From NCBI GenBank assembly GCA_019313025.1, contig JAFDCA010000545.1, positions 1-7,917 on the forward strand: a stretch of DNA of 7,917 nucleotides, read 5' to 3'. This document shows positions 1-6,746 of this stretch, one piece after another. Position 1 is the stretch's first letter. Each line of letters opens with the position of its first letter. The notes under the pieces were generated by a model. The model was not told the DNA's origin. It saw only the letters and a list, made by a program, of their open reading frames with translations, and did not search any database. The translations under genes were made by a program, and so were the position numbers. The stretch is from Deltaproteobacteria bacterium. Its GTDB lineage: Bacteria; Desulfobacterota; Desulfobacteria; Desulfobacterales; UBA11574.

Positions 1-341
1 CCAATCGATAAGCTATTTTTAAATCAAAACCCAAAGGTCAATCCGAGTTGATTGATTATAATGTCACACTGAAAAAATACTTGTAAGTTCAATCAAAAAG
101 GGTATTGCTTATGAGAGAATTGTGTCTTCATAGCCGAAGTATACAATTTAGCAAAATAAGGGATTTCGTTTCGTAATACACAAGTTACATACTGTTTTCG
201 ATTCTCAGTTTATTGAAATTAAATTAGCACACACAATCAATAATCGGTCTAAAGCAAGGGTGATTATTGTTATGGATAACTTTCTACTTCTCTTTTGAAA
301 ACGGCTCATGACGAAACATGAAACATCCGGAAAAAGCCATA
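1..341. other. A+T-rich non-coding stretch downstream of the crotonase-like gene
   Basis: I find no supportable gene here on either strand. The longest short frames, such as a 21-codon frame starting at 111 on the plus strand, lack a convincing ribosome binding site and any recognisable product. A perfect TATAAT hexamer sits at 57-62 on the plus strand, but no -35-like hexamer lies 16-18 bp upstream of it. Two small symmetric elements are present: an 8-bp stem-loop at 238-269 and an interrupted palindrome, GTTAT-GG-ATAAC, at 269-280. No G+C-rich hairpin followed by a T-run marks the end of the gene that stops at 342. Composition matches the low G+C of that gene. Confidence 0.6.
238..269. repeat. 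Inverted repeat / stem-loop about 75 bp downstream of the crotonase-like gene
   Basis: CAATAATC at 238-245 is perfectly complementary to GATTATTG at 262-269, giving an 8-bp stem with a 16-nt loop. The stem is A+T-rich and is not followed by a uridine tract on either strand, so a classical intrinsic terminator is unlikely. It could be a transcript 3'-end structure or a binding site. In A+T-rich DNA such stems can also arise by chance. Confidence 0.25.
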
Positions 342-1118
342 TCAAAGTTCTTTTTTCTTCAGCATAAATAGATTCAATATAAACTCATCGAAAGCTTTGT
401 CTATGAAATTGGTCACATCGCTTGCATCTGCTTGCAGTACTCTCTTTACTGCTGAAATTCCGTAGCTTGGATACTGTTTTATAACATTTAACTTTTCGAT
501 GCAATAATCCATTAGTTCTTCATCTGTAGTAACACCGGTTAATAAACCTAAATCTTTTGCCTCAGGAGCACTTAATGAAGTTTTTGAAAGAAGAAGCTCG
601 GTCGATCTATGGTGCCCAATAAATCGAATTAAGTAATAGGCTAATACGCCAGTTGTCGGCAATCCCAGTTTTACACTTGGAAAGTGAAAGATGGTATTTG
701 ATGTGGCGAAACGAAAATCACAGGCAAGACTCAATCCAAAAAAAATTTGTCCAATATCCCCATTCATCGCGGCAATGGTAGGCTTAGTAAAGTTAACCAA
801 AATATTAACCAATTGTAATGTTGCATTTTTAAAACGACTTACAGCCCCATCTTCAATTGGGGATCGAATAACTTTTGAGAAATAGGAAATCATGTTTATT
901 AAATCAGTGTCACCTTTATATGTTGGCGAATTCGCTATTACCAAGCCTCTGATTTTCTCAGAATCATCGATTTTTTTGAGTGTTGACAGTAACTGATCTT
1001 TAATATCAATTCGGGTTGCAATTTCGCCAGCATTTTGATTAAAACTAAAAAAACAGACATCTTCTTTTTGCTCGCATGAAAATCCATCGGTTTCAACTTC
1101 GATTACATTTTTTACCAT
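342..1118 (-). CDS. Crotonase-fold (enoyl-CoA hydratase/isomerase family) protein with degenerate active site
   Basis: This 258-residue protein has the usual length of a stand-alone crotonase domain. Recognisable landmarks in order are the first oxyanion-loop region YKGDTDL (residues 68-73), KPTIAAMNG (112-120), ACDFRFA (132-138), VKLGLP (149-154) and the SAPEAKDLGLL segment (183-193). Canonical family members catalyse hydration, isomerisation or related chemistry on acyl-CoA thioesters in the cytoplasm. Aligned without gaps to the usual NG-x3-GGG-x-E-x5-CD pattern, the glycine triplet is Gln-Ile-Phe (124-126) and the first catalytic Glu is Gly128. The second Glu, normally in a PE pair before V-x-LG, is Ser148. 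It is therefore unlikely to be a classical hydratase; a specialised crotonase or a non-catalytic homologue is possible. I chose the start at 1118 because AAGGAGG lies 6 nt upstream; the frame stays open 35 codons further, to 1223, but that extension does not look like crotonase sequence. G+C is about 37% in sampled lines, well below the genes upstream, which hints at separate ancestry. Family assignment is firm; function is unknown. Confidence 0.85.
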   Translation of the reverse strand: MVKNVIEVETDGFSCEQKEDVCFFSFNQNAGEIATRIDIKDQLLSTLKKIDDSEKIRGLVIANSPTYKGDTDLINMISYFSKVIRSPIEDGAVSRFKNATLQLVNILVNFTKPTIAAMNGDIGQIFFGLSLACDFRFATSNTIFHFPSVKLGLPTTGVLAYYLIRFIGHHRSTELLLSKTSLSAPEAKDLGLLTGVTTDEELMDYCIEKLNVIKQYPSYGISAVKRVLQADASDVTNFIDKAFDEFILNLFMLKKKEL

Positions 1119-1124
1119 TTTTTT

Positions 1125-1131
1125 CCTCCTT
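1125..1131 (-). promoter_or_regulatory. Shine-Dalgarno deciding the start of the crotonase-like gene
   Basis: The minus strand reads AAGGAGG at 1131-1125, then six adenines, then ATG at 1118-1116. This near-perfect match at good spacing decides for the 258-residue product over the 293-residue longer frame. Confidence 0.85.
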
Positions 1132-1164
1132 GCAGAAGTATGGGTTCTTAGGTCCTCACAGGAT

Positions 1165-1194
1165 AATATAAGACTTAACTTAGCGTATCGGCAA
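1165..1194 (-). promoter_or_regulatory. Candidate sigma-70-type promoter for the crotonase-like gene
   Basis: On the minus strand, TTGCCG (1194-1189, 4 of 6 matches to TTGACA) is followed after 18 nt by TATATT (1170-1165, 5 of 6 matches to TATAAT). A start near 1158 would give a leader of about 40 nt that carries the AAGGAGG site. The match is moderate and the region is A+T-rich, so this is a candidate only. It would imply that the gene is transcribed independently of the AsmA gene. Confidence 0.35.
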
Positions 1195-1238
1195 CCGAAA
1201 GAATTCCATGCCGACTGCGGCAAACGATTAAATCACAA

Positions 1239-1256
1239 TTAATGCAAAAGCATTAA
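1239..1256. repeat. Perfect hairpin/palindrome upstream of the crotonase-like gene
   Basis: TTAATGC (1239-1245), a loop AAAA, and GCATTAA (1250-1256) form a perfect 7-bp inverted repeat. It lies about 120 bp upstream of the start codon and about 45 bp upstream of the candidate -35 element. It could be an operator. A run of six T follows on the plus strand (1264-1269), but the stem is A+T-rich and 7 nt separate it from the run, so a terminator is less likely. Confidence 0.35.
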
Positions 1257-1578
1257 AGATTAATTTTTTGTTAACTAACCAGTAACATTAACCAGGAATT
1301 TTCAGGATTCAGTTTCTCCCTCGAATTCCTGAGCAACAGCTCCGGCAAGCTTCACACTGCGGACAATCAATCCCATTTTGTATTAAGATAGATGGAACGC
1401 GGATGCAGATTTAGGATTTCACTTTTTCCGATCGGTTCTGGTTTAATTTAAATATTTATTTATTCCTTTCTTCTCAATCTAATGATTTTTCTAAGCAGTA
1501 ATTTCTTTTTCCGTCTTACCTGATAATTTCATTCGGCAAAAAATTAAAAGACTGTTTCAGGTGCTGCAAGAACTACCT

Positions 1579-4500
1579 TTATTTCTTCATTTGCAGATCG
1601 GTTTCATTAGCTTTGCGGGCGCGTTCGACCGCTGATTCACAGGGATTCGCCTCACCTGTTCCTGTATCGCTAAAGGCAAATATCAAAAAAACAGGATTGA
1701 TTATGGCTGATAAGGTGCCTGTAGCTGCAAGCCTTCTTTTCCTGGGAATCTTTGTGACCGACACCTTAGGTTCTGAAAGAGTGCCCTTAATGGTCACCGG
1801 ATTCGCAAGACTAACCAGACTCGCTTGTTTGGGTCTTGGAGCGAAAAGCAGATCTAATGCTTCTGTTTCCAAATTCAATATTCCGCTACCCGCAATTGTA
1901 ATACGCTGGGTATCGAGAATTAAATCCTCAATCTCTGCAAAGCCATCCTTTAACTCGATGTGCGAAACCATACAGTTCATCTCAGTCACATCCTCTCTTT
2001 GCCAACTGAGAGAGAGCATCGTCGGAATTAGATCGGCCGCCCAGAGATCGACCCCCCGGCCTGAAATCTTGCCAGATCCAGCGATGAAAGAGATACGACC
2101 CTCGGCATCCTCAAGGAAGTTATATCGCGTCGCACCCGAACCGGTTAGATCGATATAGAGATCGGCATTCCCATCCAAGATATCAGTTACTCCCAAACTT
2201 CTGAGTAAAATCGCGTAGTTTATATCATTTGCGTTGAGCTCAATATTAATCAGAGGTGGTTTGACAGCTGCGTTTATGTCATACTCACCGCTAATCTGTG
2301 CACCCAAAAAACCCCTAATTTGGGTAGATGATTTGAAAAAGCCGTCCTTAAGCCTCACTTTTGAAACAAAATCACCCAGATCTTCTAACCCGAAGCGAAT
2401 ACGCTTTGCCTTGATATCGAAATCCAGATCCGCCGCTAAAAGGACGTCTACCGGAAACGTATAATCGGGAATGACACGTGACCTATTTTCAGTTGATCCG
2501 TTTCCGTTTTCCTCATCTACATGTAAAAGTGTTATGTTGTCTACATGAAGGTCTTTTGCCAATATACTTCCAGTAATTTTGGGGCGGGTCGGCTTTCGCA
2601 AAACCGTTAGAAATAGTTTAATATCGCTCTGGCCGACCCGCAGATCTTGTTCATATGTGATTTTGTTGCCGCGAGCTTTTACTGTCCCAGTGGTATGGAA
2701 TTCGCCTTTGAGCGGCAATGTAAAATCAAGCAACGGGGCCAGTCCTTCAATTTCTTTCCCTGATAGTTCATGCTTAAGGTCAAATTCTTTATTTTCAAAT
2801 GGTCTCGTAACAGTAACTTCTGCATCAAACTTCACATCTTCCCTCTGAAATGACACGCGCAATGGTAACGGTACATCAGTTCTCCGTATTTCTAAAAGAT
2901 TTGTTGTGCTGACTGTGGCGTTAAAAGGAACTTTCTGCAGTGTTCCGGTAATAACAGCTGTTATCTGGCGATCCTTTTCCGTGAAAAACTTCGCTTTGTT
3001 GAACTTAAAATTAAGGTCCTGCGCGACAAGCTGGCCGGTGTAACTCAAATTAGCAGGTTCGATTCGCAAAGTGATGGTCGCCTGCTTGAGCAAAGCGTGC
3101 AGTGTTGCCCCCTGGCTGCTACCATCCAAAACAACGGCATCTGCAGTACCAACAATTTTATCAAAAAGGCCCAGTTGTTTGAATGCTTGTCCTACATCAA
3201 TTTGTCCTAGCGTGGCTTTGAGCGAAACTCCAGGCAAGTTTTTGGACTGGCTCAAATGAAGTTCGCCGTCAACAGTTGCACCCGCTAACTCGCCGCGAAA
3301 CGGAGCGCTCAGTTTGCCGTTTGAAAGCGTTACGGCAGATTCCATGTTTTCGATCGAAATGGAGCTGTCGGCTATGCGTTTCACATTAAGCTCCAGCTTG
3401 GCGTCTATATCGTTCAGCCAGTCTAGTCTGATTGGACGATCGAAGACTTCTGCTTTCCTGGTTTTAGACGAAGGCTTTGGCGTCGTATCTAAAAGCTCGG
3501 CTAGCTTTAGGCTGTCTGAAGATAGTTTGCCTGTTAGAAAAGGTCGCGGTGTTTTGTCTTCTAATCGAACATCGCCGGTTATACGGTTTGCTCCCATCTG
3601 AATACTAAGATCTCTCAGCTCGTGTATCCCCTCACCCCTGTACACTTGCATGCTCAAATCATATGTGCCTGTGCGGGGAAGAGAGACGCCCACAAGCGGA
3701 TTAAGCGATTCAAGACGATCACCTTTAATACTGGTTGCGATCAGTAAGTCCATGCGATTCTTGCCGGTGACAACAGATCCGTCTCCCTTTAAAATCGCCC
3801 CAGATGACGATGCATCAATCTTAACCGGCCAAACCGTCTCTCCGGATTCGCCGGTTGTTCCGGGTCCACCCTCAAAAGACATTGATAGAGGGACGCCGTC
3901 GAGATGGGCGTCGATTGATACCTTTACGAAGCCACTTTCGAAGGTTAATGCGCTGCCTCGCTCAATTCGAATCGTCTCCCACAGAGCGGTGTCTTTGAAG
4001 TGGCCCTCAAGATCGGAAAAGGTATAGCTGCCCTCTTCAAAGTATAGATGAGATGATAACTGATATGGTCCTGTCTGCGGAAGCTCATTGCTTAGAACCT
4101 GAGCCAGCGTGTTAGTGGTTTCACCCAGCAGCTGCACGTCAAGCTCGAAGCGCTCAGCGGCAGTTGCCGGAATCATCGTACTTTTAATGTTCAGTATGGT
4201 GTCCGTCATGATCAGTTGGGCTTCTATCGGCCAGGGCGTTGTCTGCGAGATGCCCTCAAAAGGTTTCTTTGACGCGGATATGAACGAAAAGGGCGTATCG
4301 CCGTATTTACCCTGTAAGGCAATCTGAATCGGATCGTTTCGTCCGCCCGAAGCTTCTCCTTGCGATATTTTTATAGGGGGTGTTTCGGGTGGCCCGTGAA
4401 GCTGGGCGACAATATCAGTCACGGTGAAAAAACCGACAGAATTGTTTACGCTCGCTGATAATTCAAAAGGACCGCTGGTTGGGAAATCCACGCCAAGGGA

Positions 4501-5271
4501 TGTTTCAAGAACATCCGCCTGCTTGCCGCTAATAGTAATGCGGCAGTCGCTCTTTTCCCATTTAAACGCTTCAGCCATGCTTCCGTCGATGCGAATGGAC
4601 AGATCAGGCCCATCTATGGTGATTTTGGCGAACCACGGGCTTTGAGGACCGGACAATTCAACTGGTTTTTCGGCGACAAACATGAAAGCGAACTTCATTT
4701 CCTTTACAGTAGCTTCGCCCTCGATTCGCTCTGGCTGTCCGGGGATATTCCAGAGCCGGGCCTTGTTAATCTTGATTCTCTTGCTACTGCCGTCAGCCGA
4801 TCGAAAATTGATGACAGTGTCTTTGACCAAAAGCTGCTCAATCGGCGGCAGCACGCCGCGCGATTTGCTATCGCCACGATCACCGAATGTGTAATTGTTG
4901 GCGTCCTCGGGACCTTCCTCTATGAACAGGTCCACCCCGTTAAATGAAACATCCAGAATTTTCAAATCGCCGCGGAGCAGAGGGAGAAGCGCTACCCGGA
5001 CACCAACTTTTTCAGCGGTGGCAAAATGAGCACCGGAAGCCCAATCGGGATTGCCGATGGAGATATCCTCGACGATGATTCGCGGGCGCAGCGATCGTTC
5101 CAAATGGATGAGACCGTCGATCTTTACCTGCCGGCCGAAGAGGTTTGTGCCACGTGCTTCTAATCGACCACGAAGCGCGGAAGGATCCACAAAAAATAAA
5201 GCCGCCACTGCCGCGACGCAAAGCAGCAGTAACCCAATGAGGACTCCGATAATGAGCTTTCTCTTACGCAT
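1579..5271 (-). CDS. Large AsmA-family inner-membrane-anchored envelope protein
   Basis: This 1230-residue protein starts with a basic MRKRK and one hydrophobic anchor (about residues 6-28), followed by an AsmA-type N-terminal domain (SLRPRIIVEDISIGNPDWAS, 60-79). The middle has three tandem 134-residue units (about 211-612). The C-terminal part, about 1020-1175, resembles the AsmA_2 region (GRGVDLWAADL, 1071-1081). It ends in a hydrophobic stretch (about 1185-1200) and a conserved-looking NPC. AsmA-family proteins are anchored in the inner membrane with a long beta-rich groove in the periplasm, and several are linked to phospholipid transport to the outer membrane and to outer-membrane assembly. 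Its length is closer to YhdP or TamB (about 1,260 residues) than to E. coli AsmA (about 620), but the N-terminus and tail are AsmA-like. Cys18 is preceded by Leu, so this is not a lipoprotein signal. No Shine-Dalgarno precedes ATG 5271, yet the membrane anchor begins right there, so no other start is better. It lies 41 bp after the porin stop, so co-transcription is likely. Substrate and exact role are unknown. Confidence 0.9.
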   Translation of the reverse strand: MRKRKLIIGVLIGLLLLCVAAVAALFFVDPSALRGRLEARGTNLFGRQVKIDGLIHLERSLRPRIIVEDISIGNPDWASGAHFATAEKVGVRVALLPLLRGDLKILDVSFNGVDLFIEEGPEDANNYTFGDRGDSKSRGVLPPIEQLLVKDTVINFRSADGSSKRIKINKARLWNIPGQPERIEGEATVKEMKFAFMFVAEKPVELSGPQSPWFAKITIDGPDLSIRIDGSMAEAFKWEKSDCRITISGKQADVLETSLGVDFPTSGPFELSASVNNSVGFFTVTDIVAQLHGPPETPPIKISQGEASGGRNDPIQIALQGKYGDTPFSFISASKKPFEGISQTTPWPIEAQLIMTDTILNIKSTMIPATAAERFELDVQLLGETTNTLAQVLSNELPQTGPYQLSSHLYFEEGSYTFSDLEGHFKDTALWETIRIERGSALTFESGFVKVSIDAHLDGVPLSMSFEGGPGTTGESGETVWPVKIDASSSGAILKGDGSVVTGKNRMDLLIATSIKGDRLESLNPLVGVSLPRTGTYDLSMQVYRGEGIHELRDLSIQMGANRITGDVRLEDKTPRPFLTGKLSSDSLKLAELLDTTPKPSSKTRKAEVFDRPIRLDWLNDIDAKLELNVKRIADSSISIENMESAVTLSNGKLSAPFRGELAGATVDGELHLSQSKNLPGVSLKATLGQIDVGQAFKQLGLFDKIVGTADAVVLDGSSQGATLHALLKQATITLRIEPANLSYTGQLVAQDLNFKFNKAKFFTEKDRQITAVITGTLQKVPFNATVSTTNLLEIRRTDVPLPLRVSFQREDVKFDAEVTVTRPFENKEFDLKHELSGKEIEGLAPLLDFTLPLKGEFHTTGTVKARGNKITYEQDLRVGQSDIKLFLTVLRKPTRPKITGSILAKDLHVDNITLLHVDEENGNGSTENRSRVIPDYTFPVDVLLAADLDFDIKAKRIRFGLEDLGDFVSKVRLKDGFFKSSTQIRGFLGAQISGEYDINAAVKPPLINIELNANDINYAILLRSLGVTDILDGNADLYIDLTGSGATRYNFLEDAEGRISFIAGSGKISGRGVDLWAADLIPTMLSLSWQREDVTEMNCMVSHIELKDGFAEIEDLILDTQRITIAGSGILNLETEALDLLFAPRPKQASLVSLANPVTIKGTLSEPKVSVTKIPRKRRLAATGTLSAIINPVFLIFAFSDTGTGEANPCESAVERARKANETDLQMKK
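3436..4641 (-). repeat. Three tandem 402-bp (134-residue) units within the AsmA-family gene
   Basis: Landmarks recur at an exact 134-residue step. A tryptophan that opens each unit falls at residues 213, 347 and 481. The motif F/L-P-x-T/S-G-P/T-F/Y-x-L-S has its glycine at residues 267, 401 and 535, and it is followed by a V/Y...E-G-x-Y-T-F-S-D-L-like strand. The copies are clearly diverged in protein sequence. A fourth motif, LPLKGEF, occurs at 852-858 but out of register. The outer boundaries are approximate. Confidence 0.7.
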
Positions 5272-5312
5272 CTTGTATTAATTTTTAACAAATTATTGCT
5301 AGCGAATAGATT

Positions 5313-6650
5313 CTACAAAGCAAACCGCGCGCGAATTCCCCAGACATACACCGTATCTTCTTCCGGGTTGCGAGAAGGGTCGAAGATAACCTGGAATGTG
5401 GGACCAAATTGAATCTCCGGTGTCACCTGAACGCGATAGTATGCATCGATCTGGCTCTGATCGTCCAGCTCATGATTTGCCGGATCAGACCATGTATAGC
5501 CGAGTCCAATGCGATCATAGGCCTGTCCGAAGATTTCATTGATAACCAGGCCAACATTCGCCATGTGTTTGACGGGTGTTGGGCCATCATCGGCGTGATT
5601 GGCGTAACCGTAGCGCACCCAGGGTGTAAAGCGTCCGAACCGCTGCAGGGCTGAACCGGCGATGCCCCAACCGCTCGTGATCCCGGCCTCTTCCCGCTGG
5701 TTCTGATGCCACATCGAGAGGTGGACGTGACCATGCGGCGCACGCCCGGGGTCCCTTGGGATCAAGCCCGTGTCGTAGCCGACCTCGAAAATCTTGAATA
5801 GTTCGCCTTTCTCGTAAGTATTCCAACCGGCTCTTTCCGTATCCGCGTTGGCGTCATGGGCTCCGGCGCGCAGCATGAACTTGGGGTGCGGTCTATACAT
5901 TACGTACCCACCGAGCCCGTTGGAGGGCAGCGGTATGGAAGCATTGGTGACATGATTGAAATCGACGAAGTCTTTGCGGAAGTTTTTGAATGGAAAAAAG
6001 TCATAGGCGGTAATGGGAAAAACCTGTCCCAGGCGAAAGCCGAAAACATTTTTAAATCTCTGTTGTATCCAGAGCTCTCCGATGGACGCTTCGGTCTCCC
6101 CGTAAGGCGCGGCAGTCGAGTAGAGCGATCCGAACTGAGTGAACAAAGCCTGGGGTGTAAGATCGGTGCGTATGGTGTCGCGTTTGAGGAACTCGAATCC
6201 AAACATCGTCTCCGAGCCCGTTCCGCGGCCTAAAGGTGTCCATGTGCCAATAAAGTCGAGGTCGTAGCTGGCTGCTTCGTCCTTGGATCCGAAAGTGTCA
6301 CTCGCCTTTTGATAATAGGTCGAGTAGGAGATGCCATACCTGAATCCGTAATCCTCATCGAGGTCAGCCTTCAATTCAAACCAGGGTTTCAACAACCGGT
6401 CGACACCGGGCAATTGGAAAAGATAATCCTGCCGATACACGCCGTCTCGCCGCAGCCTGTTGACTATGGATCCGGGGTTATTCCAACGGGGTATGCCACG
6501 TTCCTGCTCGCTTGCATCTGTGCTGCTAATCTCATCATTTTTCTGTGTCGTGCTCTCAGCCTGGACTGTTGTGGCCACAATCAGGCCCGCCATCAAAATG
6601 GTGACCAACCAGCTGATGCGAATAAATCCTTGTAAAAAACGATTCAACAT
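5313..6650 (-). CDS. OprB-family carbohydrate-selective outer-membrane porin
   Basis: This 445-residue protein has a signal peptide of about 31 residues, with a hydrophobic core at about 14-28 and likely cleavage after VQA. An acidic, Ser/Thr-rich linker of about 20 residues follows, then an amphipathic beta-barrel sequence. Family landmarks include YDLDFIGTWTPLGRGTGSE in the first third, LPSNGLGGYVMYRPHPK in the middle, and the closing strand VYVWGIRARFAL with an aromatic residue near the C-terminus, as expected for outer-membrane barrels. OprB porins let sugars and other small solutes diffuse across the outer membrane; the solute cannot be read from sequence. Start 6650 is chosen because AGGAGG lies 8 nt upstream. 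The frame is open to 6710, but the longer start would bury the signal peptide and use the ribosome binding site as coding sequence. The sulfatase-maturase lies 96 bp upstream and the AsmA gene 41 bp downstream, suggesting an operon and possibly uptake of a sulfated compound (inference). Confidence 0.9.
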   Translation of the reverse strand: MLNRFLQGFIRISWLVTILMAGLIVATTVQAESTTQKNDEISSTDASEQERGIPRWNNPGSIVNRLRRDGVYRQDYLFQLPGVDRLLKPWFELKADLDEDYGFRYGISYSTYYQKASDTFGSKDEAASYDLDFIGTWTPLGRGTGSETMFGFEFLKRDTIRTDLTPQALFTQFGSLYSTAAPYGETEASIGELWIQQRFKNVFGFRLGQVFPITAYDFFPFKNFRKDFVDFNHVTNASIPLPSNGLGGYVMYRPHPKFMLRAGAHDANADTERAGWNTYEKGELFKIFEVGYDTGLIPRDPGRAPHGHVHLSMWHQNQREEAGITSGWGIAGSALQRFGRFTPWVRYGYANHADDGPTPVKHMANVGLVINEIFGQAYDRIGLGYTWSDPANHELDDQSQIDAYYRVQVTPEIQFGPTFQVIFDPSRNPEEDTVYVWGIRARFAL

Positions 6651-6658
6651 CGCTCCTT

Positions 6659-6664
6659 CCTCCT
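6659..6664 (-). promoter_or_regulatory. Shine-Dalgarno deciding the porin start
   Basis: The minus strand reads CAGGAGGAAGGAGCG directly before ATG 6650. AGGAGG (6664-6659) is 8 nt from the start codon. A second purine block, AAGGAG (6658-6653), is probably too close to act. The doubled site suggests strong translation, which suits an abundant porin. Confidence 0.85.
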
Positions 6665-6746
6665 GAAAAAGTACGAATCTCAAAACCGAATAGTTTCGTT
6701 CGTGCCCCACAAAATTTATCCGAAGCCGAACGCGAAACCCTTCCGG

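Larger units (their letters stand above)
1119..1578. other. 460 bp intergenic stretch between the AsmA and crotonase-like genes
   Basis: No gene is supported here. The stretch is mostly A+T-rich and holds the ribosome binding site and candidate promoter of the crotonase-like gene at its left end. It also holds a 7-bp palindromic hairpin (1239-1256), a direct repeat TAACCAG (1276-1282 and 1289-1295), and an 8-bp inverted repeat CAGGAATT/AATTCCTG (1293-1300 and 1324-1331). No G+C-rich hairpin with a T-run follows the AsmA stop codon. A 24-codon frame at 1376-1302 on the minus strand has no ribosome binding site. Confidence 0.6.

Noticed and set aside
55..62. TATAAT hexamers on both strands in the left non-coding stretch
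   Set aside because: No -35-like hexamer at suitable spacing and no downstream gene on either strand; chance matches are frequent in such A+T-rich DNA.
1119..1223. 35-residue N-terminal extension of the crotonase-like protein (start at 1223)
   Set aside because: The extension covers the AAGGAGG site and candidate promoter, does not resemble crotonase N-termini, and the start at 1118 has ideal spacing.
1302..1376. 24-codon minus-strand frame (MGLIVRSVKLAG...) that could be a small peptide or precursor
   Set aside because: It has no ribosome binding site and an in-frame stop just upstream, and it resembles no known precursor. It was considered because of the radical SAM gene nearby, but that enzyme is of the sulfatase-maturase type and lies more than 5 kb away.
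1613..2158. 181-codon plus-strand open frame opposite the AsmA gene
   Set aside because: It is antisense to a clear family member, with no recognisable motif or ribosome binding site; long opposite-strand frames are expected here by chance.
5217..5220. Possible lipoprotein cysteine at residue 18 of the AsmA protein
   Set aside because: The residue before it is Leu, and no L-x-(A/S/G)-C lipobox is formed; the segment is better read as a membrane anchor.
6651..6710. 20-residue N-terminal extension of the porin (start at 6710)
   Set aside because: It would translate the strong ribosome binding site and place an extra segment before a well-formed signal peptide that begins at 6650.
6720..6746. 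Imperfect hairpin (CCGGAAG/CTTCGG with one bulge, followed by ATAAATTTT on the minus strand) just after the maturase stop codon
   Set aside because: The stem is short with a 14-nt loop and a poor T-tract, so it is not convincing as an intrinsic terminator.
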